Virus record (IMG/VR): IMGVR_UViG_3300023301_000006
Location: 1 to 64,000 of that record
Strand: one strand, 5' to 3'
DNA from: a virus
DNA length: 64,000 bases
Shown: positions 31,398-38,824 of the stretch, piece by piece
Numbering within the stretch: position 1 is the first letter of the stretch
Layout of the letters: every line of letters begins with the position of its first letter
Program-made: the position numbers and the translations under genes
Notes under the pieces: model-generated
Database searches by the model: none
Seen by the model: only the letters and a program-made list of their open reading frames with translations
Told to the model about the DNA's origin: nothing

Positions 31398-32558
31398 TTA
31401 ATAACTACAATCATTACAGGTATACCCGTAGTGACTATCTTCTCTTCCAAGTGAATAACCACAATCAATACAATAAGCTTCTGACCCAACTAGAAAATGT
31501 GGAATGTTTTTAAAACTCTCATGTGTTGTTTGAACTCCATGATGATTACTTCTTAAATCATAATAATGAGGAGCATTCTCATTTTCTTCAATATTCTCTG
31601 TTGGAATTACTTTTTTGTAAGATAGATTCTCACCTGCGAAATCATTTATCTTAGACATTAAAAGTCTTCTACTAATACTTTCTGCGTCAGATATATCATT
31701 GGGATATTGTCTAGATTGAGCTATTGTTAATGAATCATCAGAACAATTACTTTTCTGAATGTACATTAACTGTCTCCATTTTTTATCTAAGCAAGGGAAG
31801 TTATCGTTATACTTACCAATGAATGCTACTACTGTTGACCCATCTAAGATATAAGATAGACTCCCTGCACCGTACTCTCCTTGTAATCTCAAACAACTTT
31901 GCCAAGAATAGCTATTTTCACTCAATGTTAAAATATCTAAAGGTGAAATAGATATATAAAGGTCTTCTTTCATTCTATTGTTTTGAATAGAGTTTGAAAA
32001 AGTTGTTGTTACTATATTATCTCCACCAAACATATTAGCATATAGCTTTGAAACTTTTATACCACCATATTTACTAGCAACATTCTTAGACATATCAGAT
32101 GAATCTAATTTAATTTGTTCACTACAAGCAAAATTCAAATTAATAATATCATTTATTAACGCTTCTTTCTTTGTTGTATTTGATTCACTTTGTAGTTCGC
32201 TTTTCTTATCAGACTTCGCTACTTCAAATGCTCTCATTAAGTTATTAAATACTTTATGTTCTTCTACATCAATATCAACTTCTTGAGTAATTCGAACACT
32301 TCCTAAAAGCTTATATAAGTAGTACTTTGAAATAAAATAATCTCCTAACATTTTTTGAACCACACTAAATGTTTTTGAGCTTTCTGAGAAATACTCATAA
32401 AAGTCAATAAAAGACTCAGTTAAATAATCTAAATCACAATATTCACGAACTACTTCCTCATTTAATTCTGAACCGTTAAGTATTGCTTTATCTAGTTTGC
32501 TAAAAGAGTCTTCTAAAACATCATTGAAACTTTTTTCTTTATCGTTTATTGTTTTCAT
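31398..32558 (-). CDS. Member 2 of the three-copy zinc-ribbon family
   Basis: 386 residues. Shared block: L-S-E-N-S-Y-S-W-Q-S-C-L-R, Y-I-L-D-G-S-T-V-V-A-F-I and K-K-W-R-Q-L-M-Y-I. C-terminal Y-C-I-D-C-G-Y and Y-T-C-N-D-C-S-Y form a zinc ribbon. The N-terminal 130 residues are helical and differ from the other copies. Function unknown. It begins a short operon with the peptidase and member 1. Confidence 0.65.
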   Translation of the reverse strand: MKTINDKEKSFNDVLEDSFSKLDKAILNGSELNEEVVREYCDLDYLTESFIDFYEYFSESSKTFSVVQKMLGDYFISKYYLYKLLGSVRITQEVDIDVEEHKVFNNLMRAFEVAKSDKKSELQSESNTTKKEALINDIINLNFACSEQIKLDSSDMSKNVASKYGGIKVSKLYANMFGGDNIVTTTFSNSIQNNRMKEDLYISISPLDILTLSENSYSWQSCLRLQGEYGAGSLSYILDGSTVVAFIGKYNDNFPCLDKKWRQLMYIQKSNCSDDSLTIAQSRQYPNDISDAESISRRLLMSKINDFAGENLSYKKVIPTENIEENENAPHYYDLRSNHHGVQTTHESFKNIPHFLVGSEAYCIDCGYSLGREDSHYGYTCNDCSY

Positions 32559-32573
32559 ATTCTTCTCCTCCTA

Positions 32574-32657
32574 TTATTTTTTATAAACTCCAGTATTCAA
32601 TAATTCTGAAAATAGACTACCAACAAAGTATAAAATTCCCATTAATATAACACTCAT
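32574..32657 (-). CDS. Small membrane protein
   Basis: 27 residues (M-S-V-I-L-M-G-I-L-Y-F-V-G-S-L-F ...), one hydrophobic helix, AGAGGTG ribosome site. It is the first gene behind the promoter at 32696. Too short for a family assignment. Confidence 0.5.
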   Translation of the reverse strand: MSVILMGILYFVGSLFSELLNTGVYKK

Positions 32658-32695
32658 TTACACCTCTTTCTTTTTTTTTATTATCTTATATTAAT

Positions 32696-32724
32696 ATTAT
32701 ATCAGAAAATAAACAGTTTTACAA
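32696..32724 (-). promoter_or_regulatory. Promoter of the zinc-ribbon/peptidase operon
   Basis: TTGTAA, 17 bases, TATAAT, extended -10 TGA, followed by the common ATTAATATAAG leader. Confidence 0.75.
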
Positions 32725-32733
32725 GAACTATTT

Positions 32734-33348
32734 TTACAATTCTAAAAGATGAACTGGCTTATTCATTTCATCTACTAGCTTTTGCCATTTATGTTGGTTG
32801 CCTCTTATAATGTGAACGTAGATATGATAGTCGTTGTGTGTTTTCATCCATACATTTGCACCACCTATCCCCCTATTGTAAGACAATAGAGTCATATTCA
32901 TCAAACTGTCCCCAGTATACCCTTGATTTCTATAATATTCTCTATTATTGTAAAGTATTGCTAAACCACCTGAAATGTTATCATAAATATCGTATGGGTC
33001 AACTTCACAACCTAGTATTTCTTCTGCGTTTGGGACTCCCCACCTACTGTTTAGTTGGAAAAGTCCTATATCTACACTTGTTGGATTAGTACTTACCACC
33101 TCATTGTTGAATTTCCCTCCTGTTTCTAACTCTATTAGAGATAAAACTAAAGAAAGCTCCAAGTCTAATTCAATTGCTAAATCTCTCAGAAACAATTCTA
33201 CCTTGGGTTTTAAAACAGTTGTAGAAAAATAGAAAAAATCTTTATTTTTCTCTTGACTAAATGTATTAGTTATATTATAATGTTTAATAGAACTACTATT
33301 ACTATAATTAATACTTATATTCTGTATATCAACGTCTTGTATCAGCAT
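32734..33348 (-). CDS. SLT-type lytic transglycosylase
   Basis: 204 residues. Catalytic Glu in L-S-L-I-E-L-E-T-G-G, then D-I-G-L-F-Q-L-N and L-L-S-Y-N-R-G, the three signatures of the soluble lytic transglycosylase/lysozyme-like fold. No signal peptide is visible. It sits apart from the lysis operon, behind its own promoter next to early genes, so a role in DNA entry or as a free muralytic protein is as plausible as lysis. Confidence 0.75.
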   Translation of the reverse strand: MLIQDVDIQNISINYSNSSSIKHYNITNTFSQEKNKDFFYFSTTVLKPKVELFLRDLAIELDLELSLVLSLIELETGGKFNNEVVSTNPTSVDIGLFQLNSRWGVPNAEEILGCEVDPYDIYDNISGGLAILYNNREYYRNQGYTGDSLMNMTLLSYNRGIGGANVWMKTHNDYHIYVHIIRGNQHKWQKLVDEMNKPVHLLEL

Positions 33349-33380
33349 ATATTTTTCCTCCTTTTTTTATCTCTAATAAT

Positions 33381-33409
33381 ATTATATCAAATTATGGGGA
33401 AAATATCAA
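33381..33409 (-). promoter_or_regulatory. Promoter of the transglycosylase gene
   Basis: TTGATA, 17 bases, TATAAT, extended -10. Diverges from the promoter at 33486. Confidence 0.7.
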
Positions 33410-33485
33410 GAAAAATTTTTAGTATTTTCATCGAGAATCTATAAGGTCGGAAGGGAATTGTAAATACTACTTTACGAAATTGTTC

Positions 33486-33514
33486 TTGATATTTCTTTCA
33501 TATTTTGATATAAT
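33486..33514 (+). promoter_or_regulatory. Promoter of the gene at 33555
   Basis: TTGATA, 17 bases, TATAAT, extended -10 TGA. Confidence 0.75.
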
Positions 33515-33554
33515 ATATATATAAGATAAAAGAAAAAAAATAAGGAGGAATAGT

Positions 33555-33995
33555 ATGTCCTTGAGTAAAAGTCTCTTATATAAAGACATAACTAATCAAG
33601 TAAGGGGTAACTTTAAAGTATTGAAACTAAAAGGGATAGAACACGGAGAGTATTATATTCCAATCCACAAAGGAGCGGTAAAAACAGGAATGAAAATTCC
33701 TCGTGAGAACTTAAAAAGAGCAAGTCTTATTTATCAAGTAGGAGATGTAGTTAGAATAAAAACTAAAGAGCAGTTTGCAAGGGATTTCAAAATAAACTAC
33801 TCAGAACAAGAAAGAGAATTTTATGTTAGAACCTCAAATACATTTTCAGTTAGTATGAATGTTTACTGTGGTAGAGAATTTGTCATTGTTGGATACACGC
33901 GTGAGAGGGGGTATATGCTAAAAGACATCCCTTTCTTTAGTTTTGACTCAGATATGTTTGTAGCAAATAGGTGTTTTCTGTATAAAGAAATATAA
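33555..33995 (+). CDS. Family A small protein (copy near the tRNA side)
   Basis: 146 residues. Shares with the array at 52691-58237 the core V-G-D-V-V-R-I-K-T-K-E-Q-F, a M-N-x-x-C-G-R-E-F segment, F-D-S-D-M and the ending F-L-Y-K-E-I. The SH3-like spacing suggests a small beta-barrel; function unknown. It is alone here, 19 kb from its relatives and on the opposite strand. Confidence 0.65.
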   Translation: MSLSKSLLYKDITNQVRGNFKVLKLKGIEHGEYYIPIHKGAVKTGMKIPRENLKRASLIYQVGDVVRIKTKEQFARDFKINYSEQEREFYVRTSNTFSVSMNVYCGREFVIVGYTRERGYMLKDIPFFSFDSDMFVANRCFLYKEI

Positions 33996-34003
33996 AATTG
34001 TTC

Positions 34004-34032
34004 TTGATAATTTATTAATATTGTTATATAAT
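34004..34032 (+). promoter_or_regulatory. Promoter
   Basis: TTGATA, 17 bases, TATAAT, followed by the shared ATAAGTATAGA leader. Confidence 0.7.
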
Positions 34033-34100
34033 ATAAGTATAGAAAGAAAAAAATAAAAAAAGAAAGGAGTAACTATACTTAAAATAACTAGAAAAACTTA

Positions 34101-34129
34101 TTGACATCTTGTTTATATTGTTATATAAT
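34101..34129 (+). promoter_or_regulatory. Promoter of the genes at 34210-35014
   Basis: TTGACA, 17 bases, TATAAT, same leader. It follows the previous promoter by about 100 bases, with a ribosome-site-like AAAGGAG but no convincing gene between them. Confidence 0.75.
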
Positions 34130-34209
34130 ATAAGTATAGTAAAAAAAAAGAATTATTTTAAGTAACTAGTAGTGTTGACGAGAACATCATAAAAATAGTA
34201 GGAGGATTT

Positions 34210-34443
34210 ATGAAAAAAACTGAAAAAGAATTAACTATTGAAAGAGCAAAAACTTATATTGTCTTTTCTCAATTCAAAGCAGGCTTTCTTATGATGAAGG
34301 GATTTAAACTCCATGATATGGAAAAGAATAAGGATTTCCCCAATAAGAATGTATTTTTCTTTTCTAATATAGACGTATTGCATGAAGCCTTAAAGGATTT
34401 AGACAATAGGAATAAAGAAATTAATGAATTGATAGGAGGATAG
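34210..34443 (+). CDS. Small hypothetical protein (DUF5659-like pattern)
   Basis: 77 residues. The pattern A-G-F-L-M-M-K-G-F-K-L followed by N-V-F-F-F-S-N-I-D-V-L-H-E-A-L resembles the K-G-F ... V-F-x-F ... L layout of DUF5659 phage proteins. TAGGAGG before the ATG. First gene of a three-gene early-type operon. Confidence 0.5.
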   Translation: MKKTEKELTIERAKTYIVFSQFKAGFLMMKGFKLHDMEKNKDFPNKNVFFFSNIDVLHEALKDLDNRNKEINELIGG

Positions 34444-34446
34444 ATT

Positions 34447-34740
34447 ATGAAATTAAGTCAGAATGAAAAAGAAATACTAAAAAAGAAGTTGAATGAAATA
34501 TTTAAAACGGCAGAAAGAGAAATGTCTGCGTCTAAAGAGTTAATAACTAATTTAGATGAGGGACTTAGACCGTATGAAGCGAATAACATTATAATTTTAT
34601 TTGATAGAGTAGACGTTAAAGGAACTCAAGAAATATTACAAGTTGGTTCTATCTTGTCTAAATTAAGAACTTATGTTATTAATTCAGAAAAAGGAGGTAG
34701 TGATGAAAAAAATAGTGGAACTGATTCAAGAGAAGACTAA
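34447..34740 (+). CDS. Hypothetical helical protein
   Basis: 97 residues, Lys/Glu-rich and predicted helical, ending in a polar Ser/Asp tail. Ribosome site GGAGG overlaps the end of the previous gene. Its 3' end overlaps the next start by 38 bases. No family recognised. Confidence 0.5.
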   Translation: MKLSQNEKEILKKKLNEIFKTAEREMSASKELITNLDEGLRPYEANNIIILFDRVDVKGTQEILQVGSILSKLRTYVINSEKGGSDEKNSGTDSRED

Positions 34741-35014
34741 GAAAGAACTTTCCCTTGAAATGCGTAGTGTACTTTCAAAATACTTTAAGGGAATGACTGG
34801 TACGGAAGAAGAAAAGATGGTTTTAGTTAGTAATACATTAGAGGTATTGAATTCAGCAGAGTTACAATTATTAGATATTTTAGATTATCCAATGTATTCA
34901 GTAAAGTCTAAGAATCTTTTAATGCGTGGAGCCTATGAACATTTAAGAGTTCCAAATACATTAGTTCTAGAAGAAGAATTATTTAAAGACTTAGTAGCAA
35001 TTTATACTTATTAA
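34703..35014 (+). CDS. Hypothetical helical protein
   Basis: 103 residues from the ATG at 34703, chosen because AAAGGAGG lies just before it. Helical, with a core L-D-I-L-D-Y-P-M-Y. It overlaps the upstream gene in another frame. No family recognised. Confidence 0.5.
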   Translation: MKKIVELIQEKTKKELSLEMRSVLSKYFKGMTGTEEEKMVLVSNTLEVLNSAELQLLDILDYPMYSVKSKNLLMRGAYEHLRVPNTLVLEEELFKDLVAIYTY

Positions 35015-35025
35015 GAAAAAAGTTA

Positions 35026-35054
35026 TTGACTAATTGTGTTTATTTTGATATAAT
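35026..35054 (+). promoter_or_regulatory. Promoter of the gene at 35089
   Basis: TTGACT, 17 bases, TATAAT, extended -10. Confidence 0.75.
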
Positions 35055-35088
35055 ATATATAGAAGGAAAAAAAAGAAAGGAGTAAACT

Positions 35089-35343
35089 ATTAAATATTTA
35101 AATCATCTACTTGGAAAGAATGTAAGTATTGTTCACGATGATAAAGCGGACCTATTCAAACATAACCTGTATGGTGTGGTAAGAACCATTGGAGGAAACG
35201 ATAAGAATTTGGTATTGCAACTTACCAGCGGAAAAGTTATAAACTTTTCTGAAAGTGGAGAAATAGTTAAAGTTGAATACTCCAATGCAATGATTAGAGT
35301 TACTTATGCTAATGGAGTAAAAAAATTCTTGGATTTCTTTTAA
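35089..35343 (+). CDS. Small beta-rich protein with an ATT start
   Basis: 84 residues: a K-Y-L-N-H-L-L-G-K-N-V start, then V-R-T-I-G-G-N-D-K-N-L-V-L-Q-L and V-E-Y-S-N-A-M-I-R-V-T-Y. AAAGGAG is followed after six bases by ATT; there is no ATG, GTG or TTG near it in frame. The coding pattern is clear, so I take ATT as the start. TAA stop. No family recognised. Confidence 0.6.
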   Translation: MKYLNHLLGKNVSIVHDDKADLFKHNLYGVVRTIGGNDKNLVLQLTSGKVINFSESGEIVKVEYSNAMIRVTYANGVKKFLDFF

Positions 35344-35350
35344 AATGTTA

Positions 35351-35621
35351 TTGACAAATTACTATAATTTTGATATAATACAAGTATAGTAAAAAAATAA
35401 AACATATTAAATAATAATACGAAAAAAAGTTATTGACGAATTACTTATAATATGATATAATATAAGTATAGTAAAAAAATAAAACATATTAAATAACAAT
35501 ATGAAAAAAAAGTTATTGACAAATTACTTATAATATGATATAATATAAGTATAGTAAAAAAATAATATGAAGAAAAAAATGAGAAGAAGTTGTTGACAAA
35601 TTGAGTAAAATATTATATAAT
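35351..35621 (+). promoter_or_regulatory. Four tandem promoters
   Basis: TTGACA/TTGACG/TTGACA/TTGACA at 35351, 35433, 35516 and 35593, each with exactly 17 bases to TATAAT and an extended -10. The first three share long flanking sequence (ATAAGTATAGTAAAAAAATA and ACATATTAAATAA), so they are recent duplications. All read toward the gene at 35670. Confidence 0.8.
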
Positions 35622-35669
35622 ATTTATATAGTATAAAAAAAATAATATTAAAAAAGGAGTTGGACATTT

Positions 35670-36062
35670 ATGAAAATCACTATCAAAGATGTGTACGCAA
35701 GAATCGAACAGAACTTAGGTATTGACTTAACAGAACAGGGTGAATTAGCAATGAAGCAGTTAGAAGATGAAGCTAATCCATTCTCAGACGCAGACTTCAT
35801 CAAAAAAGGTGATATCGTTATCACTAAAGGTGGAGAAGGTAAGTCATTCATTGTTGTATTAGTTGATGAGAGATTAATCTTAGCTACTTTAGACCCTAAC
35901 TCAGGTAAAAAGCATGACTTGAAAGAAATTAACACTTATAATGCTCATCAAGATAAGAACAAAGTCTTCTTATCTGAACTAAGAAACAAGTTAACTTCAT
36001 TCTCTGATTGTGTTGTTATTGACAAGTGCAGAGTAGATAGTATTGTTGTTAATGTAAAGTAA
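35670..36062 (+). CDS. Hypothetical protein behind four promoters
   Basis: 130 residues (M-K-I-T-I-K-D-V-Y-A-R-I-E-Q ...), mixed alpha/beta, ending R-V-D-S-I-V-V-N-V-K. Its codon use is visibly less A-rich than its neighbours (GTTGTATTAGTTGAT-type runs), consistent with high expression. Ribosome site AAAAGGAG. Four stacked promoters upstream and a strong hairpin just after the stop suggest an abundant early protein. No family recognised. Confidence 0.6.
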   Translation: MKITIKDVYARIEQNLGIDLTEQGELAMKQLEDEANPFSDADFIKKGDIVITKGGEGKSFIVVLVDERLILATLDPNSGKKHDLKEINTYNAHQDKNKVFLSELRNKLTSFSDCVVIDKCRVDSIVVNVK

Positions 36063-36079
36063 TCTAAGTAAGTAAGGTT

Positions 36080-36110
36080 CTCTACCCACTCTTTAATTAG
36101 GGTGGGAGAG
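36080..36110 (+). terminator. Strong hairpin after the gene at 35670
   Basis: CTCT(A)CCCACTCT pairs with AGGGTGGGAGAG with one bulged A. There is no T run after it, so it could be a weak terminator or an mRNA-protecting 3' structure. Confidence 0.5.
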
Positions 36111-36119
36111 GTATCAACC

Positions 36120-36148
36120 TTGACAAAAGCACAAGAGTGTGATATAAT
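36120..36148 (+). promoter_or_regulatory. Promoter of the large structured RNA
   Basis: TTGACA, 17 bases, TATAAT, TG one base upstream. The expected start falls at the first bases of the closing stem of the RNA. Confidence 0.85.
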
Positions 36149-36156
36149 ACAAACAT

Positions 36157-36738
36157 GGTCTTTTAAAATTTAGTAATAACCACAACTAACCCAGTGAATA
36201 AAAAGTTTAACTAGCTTTTCTGGGACATATAGAAGATAGAGAGGTACGTTCTAAGGATATTTTGAATGTATAATCTTTTGCAGATAAGTAATTAAAAGCG
36301 AAAAGGAAGAAACTTCCAATTATAATATGTGTTGCAAATCTATTATTGTACTCAAAAGTACAAACCTAGTCGTTGTAATAATCCGTCTTCTAACCGAAGA
36401 TAACCTAAAATCTAGAGCCTATGGACGGCTTGTAGGGACTTAGGAATCCAACGAATACAATCAGTCTTGAACAGAGGAAACTCTGGTATAAGATTAGAAT
36501 TTGGTGCAAGTAGCCCTATGACTAAACAAAATTGGAATAACTTAAAATATAAAGTTATCAAGATGAATAGCGGGTGAAAGTTGCAAGTACACAATCTTGC
36601 TTAGGATTTTATTGGGGTAGAAAGTATGGGGGTAGCTCCTCTGTGCTCATCCTACTCTGCCTAGTGACTGAATATGATATGGTAATAGACTTGTAGAGTG
36701 AAGATTCAGTTGTGATTATTACTAAGTTTTAAAAGACT
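36157..36738 (+). ncRNA. Large structured RNA, ROOL-like
   Basis: About 580 nt without a usable reading frame, transcribed from a consensus promoter. Its two ends form a 20-bp stem (36158-36177 with 36718-36737) whose only deviation is one G.U pair. Inside are further hairpins and a GAGGAAACTC segment. Size, a long closing stem, a phage genome and a position directly before a tRNA array all match ROOL RNAs, described from Bacillota and phages and reported to assemble into large multimers. GOLLD is the alternative but is usually longer. The assignment is by architecture, not by alignment. Confidence 0.6.
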
Positions 36739-36745
36739 TGTTAAT

Positions 36746-36811
36746 GGGGGTGTAAAGAGGTCGACAGGTGCTTTAGTATACTGGACATGAGTTTAATTCT
36801 CATCACCTCCA
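36746..36811 (+). tRNA. tRNA-like element, anticodon unclear
   Basis: Acceptor GGGGGTG/CACCTCC, a good T arm (ATGAG TTTAATT CTCAT), discriminator A and encoded CCA. The D and anticodon arms are shortened, and I cannot place a standard 7-base anticodon loop. It follows the large RNA by 8 bases. It may be a degenerate tRNA. Confidence 0.4.
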
Positions 36812-36821
36812 CCATAAACTT

Positions 36822-36893
36822 GGGAATATAGTCAAGCGGTTAAGACACTACACTTTCACTGTAGTATCGCAAGTTCGATTCTTGCTATTCTCA
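36822..36893 (+). tRNA. tRNA-Glu (UUC)
   Basis: Cloverleaf with acceptor GGGAATA/TATTCTC, anticodon loop CTTTCAC and encoded CCA (36894-36896). Confidence 0.9.
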
Positions 36894-36949
36894 CCATATA
36901 CCTTTTCCCCTTTGTTGTGTGGGAAATTAAATATAGCACAACTACATTA

Positions 36950-37022
36950 TTGCCCTTTCGTCTAATGGTTAGGACGCCAGACTTTCACTCTGGAAACTTG
37001 AGTTCGACTCTCAAAAGGGTAA
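36950..37022 (+). tRNA. tRNA-Glu (UUC), second copy
   Basis: Acceptor TGCCCTT/AAGGGTA, anticodon loop CTTTCAC, encoded CCA. It differs from the first Glu tRNA in most stems, so it is not a recent duplicate. Confidence 0.85.
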
Positions 37023-37030
37023 CCAAATAA

Positions 37031-37113
37031 GGAGTAGTATGCAAATGGTTAAGCAAACGGGTTGCTAACTCGTGGCGGTTAAACGCTTGTAGGTTCAAGT
37101 CCTATCTACTCTT
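37031..37113 (+). tRNA. tRNA-Ser (GCU)
   Basis: Acceptor GGAGTAG/CTACTCT, loop TTGCTAA, long variable arm, encoded CCA. Confidence 0.85.
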
Positions 37114-37120
37114 CCAATAT

Positions 37121-37195
37121 GTAAATATAGCTCAGTTTGGTTAGAGCATCTGGTTGCCAATCAGAATGTCGTGGGTTCAATTCCCACTATTTACT
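37121..37195 (+). tRNA. tRNA-Gly (GCC)
   Basis: Acceptor GTAAATA/TATTTAC, loop TTGCCAA, encoded CCA. Confidence 0.88.
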
Positions 37196-37204
37196 CCAAA
37201 ATAA

Positions 37205-37278
37205 TGCAGAGTGGAACGTTGGTTTTTCCATCGAGGCTCATATCCTTGATTACATGGGTTCGATTCCCATCTCTGCAT
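37205..37278 (+). tRNA. tRNA with CAU anticodon (Met)
   Basis: Acceptor TGCAGAG/CTCTGCA, anticodon stem CGAGG/CCTTG with loop CTCATAT, encoded CCA. Confidence 0.75.
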
Positions 37279-37284
37279 CCATAA

Positions 37285-37373
37285 GGAAGGTTACTCAAAT
37301 GGTTATACGAGCGTAGCTTTGAAAGCTAATGTGTCTGAAATACGGCTTGGGGGTTCGAATCCCTCACCTTCTT
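37285..37373 (+). tRNA. tRNA-Ser (UGA)
   Basis: Acceptor GGAAGGT/ACCTTCT, loop TTTGAAA, long variable arm, encoded CCA. Confidence 0.88.
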
Positions 37374-37382
37374 CCAAAATGT

Positions 37383-37454
37383 GTATGTATAGCTAAAAGG
37401 CTTAGCATTCGGCTGTTAACCGAAAGTATATTGGTTCGAATCCAATTACATACG
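37383..37454 (+). tRNA. tRNA-Asn (GUU)
   Basis: Acceptor GTATGTA/TACATAC, loop CTGTTAA, encoded CCA. Confidence 0.9.
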
Positions 37455-37457
37455 CCA

Positions 37458-37728
37458 TAAGTCCCACTATGAGGGCATAAAGGCTTTGATGGAAACCCCA
37501 TCTGAAAGAGCGTATGGAAGCTCTAGTGTCTAAATCACATTAGTTTATAGATACGACATTTAAAAACAAATTTTTAAGAAATTGAATTGTGATAGCCTAT
37601 TAAGACTAAGGGCTTAAAATACAGAGTCTCACCATTGGCGGCAACCGAAAGTCGTGGGCTTAATTGCCCTTTCAAGTTATTAGGAACCCATTGGGGCTAA
37701 AGGTTTAAAATAGATAGTCCTATTATAA
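37458..37728 (+). other. Unresolved structured segment inside the tRNA array
   Basis: 271 bases with no ORF. Two D-arm-like repeats are visible (GACTaaGG...AGTC near 37603 and GGCTaaaGG...AGTC near 37695). There is also an anticodon-arm-like GGCGGCAACCG and a GGGCTTAATTGCCC hairpin. It could hold degenerate tRNAs or another structured RNA. I could not fold a complete tRNA. Confidence 0.35.
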
Positions 37729-37799
37729 CTAGGTGTGGGATAATGGTTGTCCGCTAGCTTTGGGAGCTAGTGACGGGGGTTCGATTCCTCCCACTTAGA
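37729..37799 (+). tRNA. tRNA-Pro (UGG)
   Basis: Acceptor CTAGGTG/CACTTAG, anticodon stem CTAGC/GCTAG with loop TTTGGGA. Unlike the others it has no encoded CCA. Confidence 0.82.
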
Positions 37800-37866
37800 A
37801 GTGGATATAAGTATATTGTATCTAGTTCTAAGTGCACAATAGTTTTGAGTAAATAAAAAAATGTTG

Positions 37867-37895
37867 TTGCAAGATTATTCATTTAATGATATAAT
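37867..37895 (+). promoter_or_regulatory. Promoter inside the tRNA array
   Basis: TTGCAA, 17 bases, TATAAT, extended -10, then the shared ATAAGTATAGAAAG leader. It starts a second tRNA transcript. Confidence 0.75.
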
Positions 37896-37924
37896 ATAAG
37901 TATAGAAAGAAATAAAAAAAATAA

Positions 37925-37998
37925 GGTCGTCTAATCCAACTGGCAGAGATAATAGGTTTAAGCCCTATCAAGTGTGGGTTCAACTCCCACGGCGACTA
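37925..37998 (+). tRNA. tRNA-Leu (UAA)
   Basis: Acceptor GGTCGTC/GGCGACT, anticodon loop TTTAAGC, encoded CCA. It lacks the long variable arm normal for bacterial tRNA-Leu, so the amino acid is assigned from the anticodon only. Confidence 0.7.
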
Positions 37999-38008
37999 CC
38001 AATAATAA

Positions 38009-38079
38009 TGTGATATAGTCAAGTGGTAAGACAATAGACTTTGAATCTATCAGCCTTGGTTCGAATCCAAGTATCACAA
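38009..38079 (+). tRNA. tRNA-Gln (UUG)
   Basis: Acceptor TGTGATA/TATCACA, loop CTTTGAA, encoded CCA. Confidence 0.9.
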
Positions 38080-38082
38080 CCA

Positions 38083-38251
38083 GAATGAAGGAGTAGAGGT
38101 CGCACCTCGAGGTAGGATGAAAGCTATCCGTAAAGGGAAAGCGGATAAATATCTCTGATTGATAGTTAGAGAAAAGTTTTTTGTAGTCTTAATAATACCA
38201 CCAACGCATTGGCTCTAAACGTTGAAAAAAATATAGAGAGCCATTAAGTAT
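38083..38251 (+). other. Unresolved structured segment between tRNA-Gln and tRNA-His
   Basis: 169 bases with no ORF. It contains several short hairpins (GGTCGCACC region, GGATgaaagcTATCC, and GGCTCT...AGAGCC near 38210-38242). It may be a decayed tRNA cluster or a separate small RNA; no family recognised. Confidence 0.3.
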
Positions 38252-38323
38252 GGTGGTTATAGCTCAATGGTAGAGCACATGGTTGTGGTCCGTGCTACTT
38301 GGGTTCGATTCCCAATAATTACC
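38252..38323 (+). tRNA. tRNA-His (GUG)
   Basis: Has the extra G at position -1 facing C73, acceptor GTGGTTA/TAATTAC, loop TTGTGGT, encoded CCA. Confidence 0.9.
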
Positions 38324-38330
38324 CCAATAA

Positions 38331-38404
38331 GCTCCAATAGCTCAATCTGGTAGAGCAACTGCCTTGTAAGCAGTAGGTTGTAGGTTCAATTCCTATTTGG
38401 AGCT
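38331..38404 (+). tRNA. tRNA-Thr (UGU)
   Basis: Acceptor GCTCCAA/TTGGAGC, loop CTTGTAA, encoded CCA. Confidence 0.92.
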
Positions 38405-38443
38405 CCAAAATCTTTTCCATACCAAAGGAAAAGTGTTTAATAT

Positions 38444-38525
38444 GGTATAGCTGAGCACTGGTGAGCTCCGCAGACTGTAAATTTGTCGTCGAAAGGCTTT
38501 GTTGGTTCAACTCCAACCTATACCA
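38444..38525 (+). tRNA. tRNA-Tyr (GUA)
   Basis: Acceptor GGTATAG/CTATACC, loop CTGTAAA, long variable arm, encoded CCA. Confidence 0.9.
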
Positions 38526-38533
38526 CCAAATAT

Positions 38534-38606
38534 GTTCCAGTAACTCAGTTGGGAGAGTGTCTGCCTTACAAGCAGAAGGTCGTAGGTTCGAGTCCTACTT
38601 GGAACA
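38534..38606 (+). tRNA. tRNA-Val (UAC)
   Basis: Acceptor GTTCCAG/TTGGAAC, loop CTTACAA, encoded CCA. Confidence 0.92.
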
Positions 38607-38615
38607 CCAAAATAT

Positions 38616-38687
38616 GCGGATATCGTATAATGCTTATTACCTCTGGCTTCCAACCAGATGACGAGAGTTGAATTCTCTCTATCCGCT
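38616..38687 (+). tRNA. tRNA-Gly (UCC)
   Basis: Acceptor GCGGATA/TATCCGC, loop CTTCCAA, encoded CCA. Confidence 0.9.
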
Positions 38688-38713
38688 CCAAATTACTAAT
38701 AGGAGGCAAAGAA

Positions 38714-38806
38714 ATGTGAATATGTGAAAAATGTTCAAAAACTTATAATTATCGTCCAAAAGATGATATTTGTGAGAAATGTACTGCAGATTGTTATTTT
38801 CAATAA
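38714..38806 (+). CDS. Tiny zinc-finger-like protein
   Basis: 30 residues, M-W-I-C-E-K-C ... I-C-E-K-C-T-A-D-C, with four or five Cys in two C-x-x-C pairs. The second codon is TGA (Trp), so standard-code gene finders would not see it. AGGAGG lies 8 bases before the ATG. It sits within the tRNA array, so it is probably co-transcribed with tRNAs. Confidence 0.6.
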
Positions 38807-38824
38807 AAAGGAGGAGGTACTACA

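Noticed and set aside
36412-36594. A 60-residue reverse-strand ORF inside the large RNA
   Set aside because: No ribosome site, and the region is explained by a structured transcript with its own promoter on the other strand.
38094-38175. Lysine riboswitch
   Set aside because: AGAGG and AAAGGGAAAGCGG strings are loosely similar, but the conserved junction elements are missing and no lysine gene follows; it lies between tRNAs.
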